NCBI RefSeq assembly: GCF_003853415.1
Contig: NZ_QTPP01000061.1
Coordinates: 1 to 37,414 of the forward strand
Direction of reading: 5' to 3'
Source of the DNA: Burkholderia sp. Bp9142
Lineage (GTDB): Bacteria > Pseudomonadota > Gammaproteobacteria > Burkholderiales > Burkholderiaceae
DNA: 37,414 nt
The notes beneath the pieces were generated by a model. It saw only the letters and a list, made by a program, of their open reading frames with translations. It was not told the DNA's origin and did no database searches. A program made the translations under genes and the position numbers. Of this stretch, positions 23,979-31,046 are shown piece after piece. Positions within the stretch are counted from its first letter, which is position 1, and each line of letters opens with the position of its first letter.

Positions 23979-24020
23979 CTTAAGCGAGCGCTCCACGCGC
24001 CACTTCGTCCGGGTGGACTA
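23979..24020 (-). promoter_or_regulatory. LuxR-box-like site and weak -10 for the DUF1214-sulfotransferase operon
   Basis: Read on the minus strand, TAGTCCACCCGGACGAAG runs from 24020 to 24003. A weak CTTAAG -10-like hexamer (23984-23979) begins 27.5 bp from its centre. It is the left arm of the inverted repeat and has the orientation toward its gene seen in all other copies. Confidence 0.5.
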
Positions 24021-24071
24021 AGGAAAGATCCGCTGCGCCGCCGAGCCGCGGTTTAGTCCACCCGGACGAAG
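24003..24071. repeat. perfect 19-bp inverted repeat between divergent operons
   Basis: CTTCGTCCGGGTGGACTAA (24003-24021) and TTAGTCCACCCGGACGAAG (24053-24071) are exact reverse complements separated by 31 nt. Each arm contains its own dyad, GTCC-N4-GGAC. It lies wholly within the 214-bp space between the DUF1214 and cysD starts, so a double operator serving both promoters is the simplest reading. Confidence 0.85.
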
Positions 24072-24096
24072 AACCGGACCGCCCTCGCTCGATACC
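24054..24096 (+). promoter_or_regulatory. LuxR-box-like site and -10 for the cysD-cysNC operon
   Basis: TAGTCCACCCGGACGAAG (24054-24071) is followed by a GATACC hexamer at 24091-24096, which begins 28.5 bp from the motif centre. That places the motif near -41, the position used by class II activators. The cysD ATG is 66 nt beyond the hexamer. Confidence 0.5.
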
Positions 24097-24161
24097 GTTG
24101 GCGTCATGCACGAAACGCCGCACATGTCGCGCGGCACCGGCATGAAACAAGGAGACGAACG

Positions 24162-25058
24162 ATGTTGACCCACTTGGAGCGACTGGAGGCCGAGAGCATC
24201 CACATCATGCGCGAGGTAGTCGCGGAAAGCGAAAACCCGGTGATGCTCTATTCGATCGGCAAGGACAGCTCGGTCATGCTGCATCTCGCGATGAAGGCGT
24301 TCTACCCGGCGAAGCCGCCCTTTCCGCTGCTGCACGTCGATACGACGTGGAAGTTCCGCGAGATGATCGCGTTTCGCGACGCGACGGCCGCGCGCCTCGG
24401 CCTCGACTTGCGCGTGCACGTGAACCCGGATGGCGTGTCGAACGACGTCAATCCGTTCACGCACGGCTCGGCCGTGCACACCGACGTGTGGAAGACCCAA
24501 GGGCTCAAGCAGGCGCTCGACCACTACGGCTTCGACGCCGCGTTCGGCGGCGCGCGCCGCGACGAGGAGAAATCGCGCGCGAAGGAGCGCATCGTGTCGC
24601 TGCGCTCCGAGCAGCACCGCTGGGACCCGAAGCGCCAGCGGCCCGAGCTCTGGTCGCTGTACAACGCGCGCAAGCGCAAGGGCGAAAGCCTGCGCGTGTT
24701 CCCGATTTCCAACTGGACCGAGCTCGACATCTGGCAGTACATCCGGCTGCACGACATTCCGATCGTGCCGCTCTACTACGCGAAGGAGCGGCCCGTGGTC
24801 GAGCGCGACGGCGCGCTGATCATGGTCGACGACGACCGCTTGCCGCTGCGCGCAGGCGAAGTGCCGCGGATGCGCAAGGTGCGCTTTCGCACGCTCGGCT
24901 GCTATCCGCTGACGGGCGCGATCGACAGCGATGCGAGCTCGCTCGACGACATCCTGCAGGAGATGCGCGACACGCGCACGTCCGAGCGCCAGGGACGGCT
25001 GATCGACAGCGATTCGGCCGGTTCGATGGAAAAGAAGAAACAGGACGGATATTTCTGA
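24162..25058 (+). CDS. cysD: sulfate adenylyltransferase subunit 2
   Basis: The 298-residue protein matches CysD/NodP throughout. The PP-loop appears as MLYSIGKDSSVMLHLA (about 28-43), followed by LLHVDTTWKF, FGGARRDEEKSRAKERI, SNWTELDIWQYI and the ending MEKKKQDGYF. With CysN it makes APS from sulfate and ATP. The ATG has AAGGAG 7 nt upstream. Its TGA overlaps the cysNC ATG by one base. No cysH, cysI or cysG assimilation gene is adjacent; instead it diverges from a sulfotransferase operon, which argues for supply of sulfuryl donor rather than cysteine synthesis. Confidence 0.95.
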   Translation: MLTHLERLEAESIHIMREVVAESENPVMLYSIGKDSSVMLHLAMKAFYPAKPPFPLLHVDTTWKFREMIAFRDATAARLGLDLRVHVNPDGVSNDVNPFTHGSAVHTDVWKTQGLKQALDHYGFDAAFGGARRDEEKSRAKERIVSLRSEQHRWDPKRQRPELWSLYNARKRKGESLRVFPISNWTELDIWQYIRLHDIPIVPLYYAKERPVVERDGALIMVDDDRLPLRAGEVPRMRKVRFRTLGCYPLTGAIDSDASSLDDILQEMRDTRTSERQGRLIDSDSAGSMEKKKQDGYF

Positions 25059-26971
25059 TGACACACGTTCTCACCGCGCCCGAGGCGCTCGCGCACCCGA
25101 CTCCCGCCACGCCCGCCGACGATGCGCAGGCGAAGGACCTGCTGCGCTTCATCACCTGCGGCAGCGTCGACGACGGCAAGAGCACGCTGATCGGCCGCCT
25201 GCTCTACGAATCGAACCTGCTGTTCGACGACCAGCTGACCCAGCTCGAGGCCGATTCGAAGCAGGTCGGCACGCAAGGCGGCGAACTCGATTTCGCGCTG
25301 CTCGTCGACGGCCTGGCGGCCGAGCGCGAACAGGGGATCACGATCGACGTCGCGTACCGCTTCTTCGCAACCACTCGACGCAAGTTCATCGTCGCCGATA
25401 CGCCCGGCCACGAACAGTACACGCGCAACATGATCACCGGCGCGTCGACCGCCGATCTCGCGGTGATCCTGGTCGACGCGCGCAAGGGCGTGCTCACGCA
25501 GACGCGCCGCCACAGCCATCTCGTCGCGCTGATCGGCATCAAGCGCGTCGTGCTCGCGATCAACAAGATGGACCTGGTCGACTACGACCGCGCCGTGTTC
25601 GAACGCATCGACGCTGACTATCGCGCGTTCGCGGCCGAGCTCGGTCTCGAGGAGATCGTCAGCATTCCGATGTCCGCGCTGCGCGGCGACAACGTGATCG
25701 CGTCGAGCACGCGGATGCCGTGGTACGCGGGCCCGCCGCTGATGCAGCATCTCGACACGCTGCGGTTCGTCGAGCGCGTGACGCGCGACGAACCGTTCCG
25801 GCTGCCCGTGCAATGGGTCAACCGTTCGCACCTGAACTTCCGCGGCTACGCCGGCAGCATCGCATCGGGCGAAGTCCGCGTCGGCGAACGCGTGCGCGTG
25901 CTGCCGTCCGGCAAGGAGAGCCGCGTCGCGTCGGTGATCACGCCGGCCGGTGAAGCCGGCGTCGCGCGCGCCGGCGAAGCGGTGACGCTCACGCTCGCCG
26001 ACGAGATCGACATCAGCCGCGGCGACATGATCGCGCGTGCCGACGCACCGCCCGAGGTGGCCGACCAGTTCGAGGCGACGCTCGTGTGGATGCACGACGA
26101 ACCGCTGCTGCCGGGCCGGCCGTATCTCGTGAAGCTCGGCACGCAGACGGTCGGCGCGACCTGCGCGACGCCGAAGTACAAGATCGACGTGAACACGCGC
26201 GAGCATCTCGCCGCACGCACGCTCGCACTGAACGAGATCGGCGTGTGCAACCTGAGCTTCGACCGGCCGGCCGCGTTCGATCCGTACGACCGCAACCGCC
26301 ACACCGGCGGCTTCATCGTGATCGACCGCTTCACCAACGACACGGTCGGCGCCGGGATGCTGCACTTCGCGCTGCGCCGTGCGCACAACGTGCACTGGCA
26401 GGCCGTCGACGTCGACCGCGACGCGCGCGCGGTGCAGAAGGCGCAGACGCCGCGCATCGTGTGGCTGACCGGGCTGTCGGGTGCGGGCAAGTCGACGATC
26501 GCGAACCTCGTCGAGCAGCGGCTGCATGCGCTCGGCAGGCACACGTACCTGCTCGACGGTGACAACGTGCGGCACGGGCTCAACCGCGACCTCGGCTTCA
26601 CCGAGGCCGATCGCGTGGAGAACATCCGGCGCGTGGCCGAGGTCGCGCGGCTGATGCTCGATGCCGGGCTCATCACGCTCGTGTCGTTCATCTCGCCGTT
26701 CCGCGCGGAACGCGACATGGCCCGCGCGCGGGTCGGTCCCGACGAGTTCGTCGAGGTGTTCGTCGACACGCCGCTCGCGGTCGCCGAGGAACGCGATCCG
26801 AAGGGCCTGTACAAGAAGGCGCGCAAGGGCGAGCTGAAGCACTTCACGGGCATCGACTCGCCGTACGAGCCGCCCGCGCAGCCGGAACTGCGCATCGATA
26901 CGGTGACGGAGTCGCCGGAAACCGCGGCGGACCGGATCGTCGCGTACCTGCTGCGCGAACGCGCGGCATAA
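25058..26971 (+). CDS. cysNC: bifunctional sulfate adenylyltransferase subunit 1 / adenylylsulfate kinase (CysN-CysC fusion)
   Basis: The 637-residue fusion has two parts. Residues 1 to about 455 are the CysN GTPase: G1 GSVDDGKST near 35-43, DTPGHEQYT, NKMD, then EF-Tu-like barrels ending GFIVIDRFTNDTVGAG. Residues from about 463 are APS kinase: P-loop GLSGAGKST near 471, LLDGDNVRHGLNRDLGF, ISPFRAER and KGLYKKARKGELKHFTG. The pair makes PAPS in one assembly, like NodPQ. Fused CysC implies PAPS itself is the wanted product, fitting the divergent sulfotransferase gene. It is coupled to cysD by a TGATG overlap. Confidence 0.95.
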   Translation: MTHVLTAPEALAHPTPATPADDAQAKDLLRFITCGSVDDGKSTLIGRLLYESNLLFDDQLTQLEADSKQVGTQGGELDFALLVDGLAAEREQGITIDVAYRFFATTRRKFIVADTPGHEQYTRNMITGASTADLAVILVDARKGVLTQTRRHSHLVALIGIKRVVLAINKMDLVDYDRAVFERIDADYRAFAAELGLEEIVSIPMSALRGDNVIASSTRMPWYAGPPLMQHLDTLRFVERVTRDEPFRLPVQWVNRSHLNFRGYAGSIASGEVRVGERVRVLPSGKESRVASVITPAGEAGVARAGEAVTLTLADEIDISRGDMIARADAPPEVADQFEATLVWMHDEPLLPGRPYLVKLGTQTVGATCATPKYKIDVNTREHLAARTLALNEIGVCNLSFDRPAAFDPYDRNRHTGGFIVIDRFTNDTVGAGMLHFALRRAHNVHWQAVDVDRDARAVQKAQTPRIVWLTGLSGAGKSTIANLVEQRLHALGRHTYLLDGDNVRHGLNRDLGFTEADRVENIRRVAEVARLMLDAGLITLVSFISPFRAERDMARARVGPDEFVEVFVDTPLAVAEERDPKGLYKKARKGELKHFTGIDSPYEPPAQPELRIDTVTESPETAADRIVAYLLRERAA

Positions 26972-27011
26972 GCGGTACAAACGCAGCCGCACGGGCACGG
27001 CCCGCGTCGTC

Positions 27012-27054
27012 TACTCCGTTCGGATGACGCGGGCCGCCGGCCGGTCGGTATGCT
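27012..27054 (+). promoter_or_regulatory. weaker LuxR-box-like site and -10 upstream of the luxR gene
   Basis: TACTCCGTTCGGATGACG (27012-27029) matches 12 of 18 bases of the motif at 24054-24071 and keeps the TCC-N4-GGA core. TATGCT at 27049-27054 begins 28.5 bp from its centre, the same geometry as before cysD. It could give the regulator its own, possibly autoregulated, promoter. Confidence 0.4.
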
Positions 27055-27094
27055 GGGCCGGGAGCATTCACCCCCGCCCCAGGAGAACACGAGC

Positions 27095-28282
27095 ATGCAG
27101 ATCGCGCCGGCGCCCGACGACACGGCCGCGCACGACGGTTTCGACGACGCGGCATGGACGGCCCGCGAACTCAGCGCGTGGCTCGGGCTCGTCTATCAGG
27201 GCCCGTCCGAAACGACGCCGTGGGCAGCCTTTCTCGAAGCGATGCGCGTGCGGCTCGACGCGAGCTTCACGACGCTCGTGCTGCGCAGCCCCGGCGGCTC
27301 GCGGCGCGGGCTCATCATCAACGCATCGGCCCACGGTCCGCTGCTGCCCGGCGAGCCGTCGTACAGCGAGCAGTTCTACGCGCTGTGCCCGTTTCTCGAC
27401 CAGCCGCCCGGCCAGGTGTTCACGGCCGACGGGCTGTTCGGCGCCGCCCGGTGGTGCGCGCACGATTTCTACCGGCAGTACCTGCAACCGCTCGACCTGC
27501 GCTTCATCCTCGGCGCGAACCTGCGCGGCGAGCGCGGCGTCGAGTGCGCGTTCTTCGTGAGCCGCGCGCATCACGGCCGCGAATTCGCCGCGGCCGAACG
27601 CGCGCAGGTCGCGACGCTGCTGCCGCACCTGCAGCGCGCGGTCGAGCTGCACGCGGCGCTCGACGTGCTCGACGCCGAACGCGCGCTGTACGCGGGCACC
27701 GTCGACAGGCTCGACGTCGGCACCGCGATCCTCGACGAGGACGGCCGCGTGATCAAGCACAACCGCATCGCCGAGCGGCTGATCGAGCGGCAGGACGGCC
27801 TGTGCCTGCGCCAGGAGCGGCTCCATGCGTCGTGCCCGCTCGACGAGCGCCGGCTGCAGAAGGCGCTGCAGGCCGCGCTCGAGCATTTCCGCGCGGGCGC
27901 GCTCGGGCGCATCGAGGCCACCACGCTGTCGCGCCCCGGCGGCGCGATGCCGTTGAACGTGCTGCTGCGCCCGCTCGCGCCCTATCGCGGCGCGGAGGAT
28001 CGCCAGCACCGGCCGGCCGTCGCGGTGTTCGTCCGCGATCCTGCATCGTCGCCGCAGACCTCGCGCGACATGCTGCACCGGCTGTTTCGCCTCACGCCGA
28101 TGGAAACCGAGATCGCGCTGCTGCTCGTCGACGGCCTGACGCTCGACGAAGCGGCCGCCGCGACCGGCATCACGAAGAACACCGCCCGCGCGCACCTGCG
28201 CGGGATCTTCGCGAAGACGGGCGCGACACGGCAGGCCGTGCTCGTGAAGACGCTGCTGAACAGCGTCGTGTCGATGGCGTAG
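27095..28282 (+). CDS. LuxR family (helix-turn-helix) transcriptional regulator
   Basis: The 395-residue protein ends with a LuxR/GerE-type HTH (about residues 325-392): RLTPMETEIALLLVDGLTLD and ATGITKNTARAHLRGIFAKT. The N-terminal 190 residues do not look like an acyl-homoserine-lactone domain. The middle (about 205-260, LDVGTAILDEDGRVIKHNRI) looks PAS-like, so it may sense a small molecule. The ATG at 27095 has AGGAG upstream; an earlier ATG at 27050 lacks one. It lies 123 nt after cysNC, and a weak copy of the shared motif is in that gap. It is the best candidate for the factor binding the four motif copies. Confidence 0.85.
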   Translation: MQIAPAPDDTAAHDGFDDAAWTARELSAWLGLVYQGPSETTPWAAFLEAMRVRLDASFTTLVLRSPGGSRRGLIINASAHGPLLPGEPSYSEQFYALCPFLDQPPGQVFTADGLFGAARWCAHDFYRQYLQPLDLRFILGANLRGERGVECAFFVSRAHHGREFAAAERAQVATLLPHLQRAVELHAALDVLDAERALYAGTVDRLDVGTAILDEDGRVIKHNRIAERLIERQDGLCLRQERLHASCPLDERRLQKALQAALEHFRAGALGRIEATTLSRPGGAMPLNVLLRPLAPYRGAEDRQHRPAVAVFVRDPASSPQTSRDMLHRLFRLTPMETEIALLLVDGLTLDEAAAATGITKNTARAHLRGIFAKTGATRQAVLVKTLLNSVVSMA

Positions 28283-28385
28283 CGGGCCGCGCGGGAAGCC
28301 GGCCGGTTGCCCGGACGCGAATTTCGCCAAAACGCGGAGCAGCGCAGCAAGCCGGGCGCCGGTTGCCGGCCGGCGGGCAGCCCAC

Positions 28386-28516
28386 CCATGTCATACGTCA
28401 TCTGATGTGTAGAAGCCGATGACATTCTCCTGATATTCCCCAATATTTGGGCATATCTCGGGTAAACCCGCGACGCCACGCCGGGATCTTGAGCGTACCA
28501 TGTCATACGACGACAT
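28386..28516. promoter_or_regulatory. repeat-rich control region upstream of the MFS-lactonase operon
   Basis: CCATGTCATACG occurs twice in direct orientation (28386-28397 and 28498-28509). An inverted ATGACAT lies at 28419-28425. The second copy is part of a dyad, ATGTC-N7-GACAT (28500-28516). These look like GntR-type operator sequences. No GntR gene is in the window. Confidence 0.5.
28432..28457. promoter_or_regulatory. 26-bp imperfect AT-rich dyad in the same control region
   Basis: The sequence is symmetric at 22 of 26 positions: GATAT at 28432 mirrors ATATC ending at 28457, and the centre is CCCAATATTTGGG. A second small dyad, CGGGT-AA-ACCCG, follows at 28459-28470. It may be a separate regulator site or the promoter core. 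Confidence 0.4.
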
Positions 28517-28531
28517 ACTACTTAGATCACC

Positions 28532-29941
28532 ATGCCGACGCGGGCCGCCGCCCCGTTCGCTGTCCGACCGGAGACTCCCTTGACCCCGCCCGCCCTGCCC
28601 GGCCGCGATCCGCTCGCGTCCGCCATCTCGAAAGTGAAATGGCACGTGCTGCCGCTCGTGCTGATCATGTTCATCGCGAACTACATCGACCGCGTGAACG
28701 TCGGCTTCGTCGACCGTCACCTGGAAGCGTCGATCGGTATCGGCGCGGCCGCGTACGGGCTCGGCGCCGGCCTGTTCTTCGTCGGCTACGCGCTGTTCGA
28801 AGTGCCGTCGAACCTGCTGATGCAGCGCTACGGCGCACGCATCTGGCTCGCTCGGATCATGGCGACGTGGGGTATCGTCGCGGCCGCGATGGCGTTCGTG
28901 TGGAACGACACGTCGTTCTATATGCTGCGCTTTCTGCTCGGCGCGGCCGAGGCCGGCTTCTTCCCCGGCGTCGTGCTGTACCTGTCGCAATGGCTGCCGC
29001 CGCAGGAACGCGGCAAGGCGATGGCGATCTTCCTCGGCGGTTCCGCGTTCGCGTCGGTGCTGTCCGGGCCCGTCACGGGCGCGCTGCTGTCGATCCATGG
29101 CTTCGGCCTGCAGGGCTGGCAGTGGATGTTCCTGATCGAAGGAATGTTCTCGGTCGCGCTGTGCGGCGCGAGCTGGCTGCTGCTGAAATCGCACATCCGC
29201 GACGCGACCTGGCTCACCGCCGACGAACGCGCGGCGCTCCAGACCGCACTCGATGAAGAACGCGCGACACGCGACGTAGGCTCGAAGGTGCACGTGTCGG
29301 CCGCCACGCTGCTGCGCGACCCGCAGATCATGCTGTTCTGCTTCCTGTATTTCGCGATCCAGCTGACGATCTACGCGGCCACCTTCTGGCTGCCGACGAT
29401 CATCCGCAAGATGGGCGGCCTCACGGACTTCCAGGTCGGCCTCTACAACACGATTCCGTGGATGATCGCGATCGGCGCGATGTACGGTTTCGCGGTGCTG
29501 TCCGCGAAATGGAAGCATCCGCAGCGCTGGCTGTCGTTCGCGCTCGTGCTCGCCGCGTGCGGACTGTTCGCGTCGACGTCGCACGATCCCGTCTGGTCGT
29601 TCGCGTCGATCTGCTTCGCCGCGCTCGGCTTCAAGGCCGCGTCGTCGCTGTTCTGGCCGATCCCGCAGGGCTACCTCGACACACGCGTGGCCGCGGCCGT
29701 GATCGCGCTGATCAATTCGGTCGGCAACCTTGGCGGCTTCGTCGCCCCGACGGCATTCGGCTATCTGAAGCAACATACGGGTTCGATCACGGGCGGCCTG
29801 TATGCGCTCGCGATCGCATCCCTCGTCGCCGCGGTCGCCGCGCTGTTCGCACGCACGCACCGGCGCAGCGATCCGCCGCGCGGCCTGCCGGCCGACGAGC
29901 CTTTCACGCACACCGCCATGCTCCGCCATGCCGAACACTGA
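28532..29941 (+). CDS. MFS transporter, anion:cation symporter (ACS) family
   Basis: The 469-residue protein has 12 predicted membrane segments and ACS-family features: FIANYIDRVNVGFV after helix 1, the loop motif MQRYGARIWLARIM, LLGAAEAGFFPGVVLYLSQW and a central cytoplasmic loop (about 220-255). This family imports organic anions such as sugar acids, phthalate or tartrate with protons. The ATG at 28532 has no ribosome site; a TTG at 28580 has GGAG 7 nt upstream and may be the true start (453 residues). The 3' end overlaps a lactonase gene by 14 bp. Together they suggest uptake and use of a sugar acid or its lactone. Confidence 0.85.
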   Translation: MPTRAAAPFAVRPETPLTPPALPGRDPLASAISKVKWHVLPLVLIMFIANYIDRVNVGFVDRHLEASIGIGAAAYGLGAGLFFVGYALFEVPSNLLMQRYGARIWLARIMATWGIVAAAMAFVWNDTSFYMLRFLLGAAEAGFFPGVVLYLSQWLPPQERGKAMAIFLGGSAFASVLSGPVTGALLSIHGFGLQGWQWMFLIEGMFSVALCGASWLLLKSHIRDATWLTADERAALQTALDEERATRDVGSKVHVSAATLLRDPQIMLFCFLYFAIQLTIYAATFWLPTIIRKMGGLTDFQVGLYNTIPWMIAIGAMYGFAVLSAKWKHPQRWLSFALVLAACGLFASTSHDPVWSFASICFAALGFKAASSLFWPIPQGYLDTRVAAAVIALINSVGNLGGFVAPTAFGYLKQHTGSITGGLYALAIASLVAAVAALFARTHRRSDPPRGLPADEPFTHTAMLRHAEH

Positions 29942-30977
29942 TCGCCTGACCGTCGTCGTCTCGAATGCCGCCGACGGCGACCTCGCCACGTTCTCGCTCG
30001 CGTCCGACGGCGCGCTCGCGCCGCTCGCCCGCTACCCGGCCGGCGACGTCGCGATGCCCATCGCCGTGCAGCCCGATCGTGCGCGGCTGTATGTCGCGAC
30101 GCGCGGCGAGCAGCCGACGATCGTCGCGTTCCGCGTCGCCACCGGCACCGGCGCGCTCGCGCGCATCGGCGCGACCGCGATCGATGCGAGCCACGCGTAC
30201 CTGTCGCTCGACCGCGGTGGCCGCTGGCTGCTCGGCGCGTCGTACGGCGGCAATTCGCTGAGCCTCTACGACGCCGCACGTGTGCGCGACGGCGACGGTG
30301 CGCCGCTGCAGGTCGCGGACGGCATCGCGAACGCGCATGCGGTCGTCGTGTCGCCGGACAATCGTTTCGCGTATGTGAGCTCGCTCGGCTCGGACCGGAT
30401 CTTCACGTTCGCGCTGATCGAGGATGCCGGCGGCCTGCGTGCGCGCGAACATGGCGAAACGCGCGTGCCGGGCGGCTTCGGGCCGCGTCACCTGCGCTTC
30501 GCGCGCGACGGGCAGGCGCTCGTGGTGGTCAGCGAATTCCAGGCGACGCTCGTGACCTTCGCGCGCGACACCGGCAGCGGGCGCCTGGGCGACGCGCAGG
30601 TCAGCGCACGCCACCCGGCCGTCGCCGGGCTCGCGCAAGGCCATGCGCGCCCGCCTGCGCCGACCGAGCCCGCCGTATGGGCCGCCGATCTCCACCTGAC
30701 ACCCGACGAGCGCTTCGCGTATGTCAGCGAACGCACGTCGAGCCAGTTGCTCTGCTATCGGCGCGATGCGGACGGCGGCTTCGAACCCGCGCACGCGACG
30801 GCCACCGAAACGCAGCCGCGCGGCTTCGCGATCGATCCGTCGGGACGGTGGCTCGTCGCGTGCGGCGAGCAGTCGGAATACGTGTCGGTCTACGCGATCG
30901 CGCCCGACGACGGCACGCTGGCGTTGCACGCGCGCGTGCCGGGCGGCCGCGGTGCGAACTGGGTTTCGATCGTCTGA
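29928..30977 (+). CDS. lactonase family protein (6-phosphogluconolactonase-like beta-propeller)
   Basis: The 349-residue protein starts at an ATG inside the end of the MFS gene. It has the repeating beta-propeller blades of the YbhE/COG2706 lactonase family: VQPDRARLYVATRG, VSPDNRFAYVSSLGSDRI, GFGPRHLRFARDGQ, LTPDERFAYVSERTSSQL and AIDPSGRWLVACGEQS. Members hydrolyse 6-phosphogluconolactone or related lactones. No signal peptide is seen. The overlap shows coupling to the ACS transporter, so the substrate is probably a lactone of whatever that carrier imports rather than a central-metabolism intermediate. Confidence 0.85.
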   Translation: MPNTDRLTVVVSNAADGDLATFSLASDGALAPLARYPAGDVAMPIAVQPDRARLYVATRGEQPTIVAFRVATGTGALARIGATAIDASHAYLSLDRGGRWLLGASYGGNSLSLYDAARVRDGDGAPLQVADGIANAHAVVVSPDNRFAYVSSLGSDRIFTFALIEDAGGLRAREHGETRVPGGFGPRHLRFARDGQALVVVSEFQATLVTFARDTGSGRLGDAQVSARHPAVAGLAQGHARPPAPTEPAVWAADLHLTPDERFAYVSERTSSQLLCYRRDADGGFEPAHATATETQPRGFAIDPSGRWLVACGEQSEYVSVYAIAPDDGTLALHARVPGGRGANWVSIV

Positions 30978-31046
30978 CGGGTCGCATGACCGATGGATCG
31001 ACGCCTGGGGCACGGCCGGCACCGGCCCGCGCCGCCCGGCGCGCCG

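Noticed and set aside
24003..24071. Reading the 19-bp inverted repeat as a terminator or as transposon ends
   Set aside because: It lies upstream of both divergent genes, has no T-tract, encloses only 31 bp, and its arm sequence recurs before two other cluster genes.
24902..26998. Minus-strand open frame of 698 codons opposite cysNC
   Set aside because: It mirrors the codon structure of cysNC, has no recognisable domain and no ribosome site.
27095..28282. Quorum-sensing LuxR with a missing LuxI partner
   Set aside because: The N-terminal half does not look like an autoinducer-binding domain and no synthase gene is present.
28391..29989. Minus-strand open frame of 532 codons opposite the ACS-family transporter
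   Set aside because: It is a shadow of a strongly supported gene and has no domain or ribosome site.
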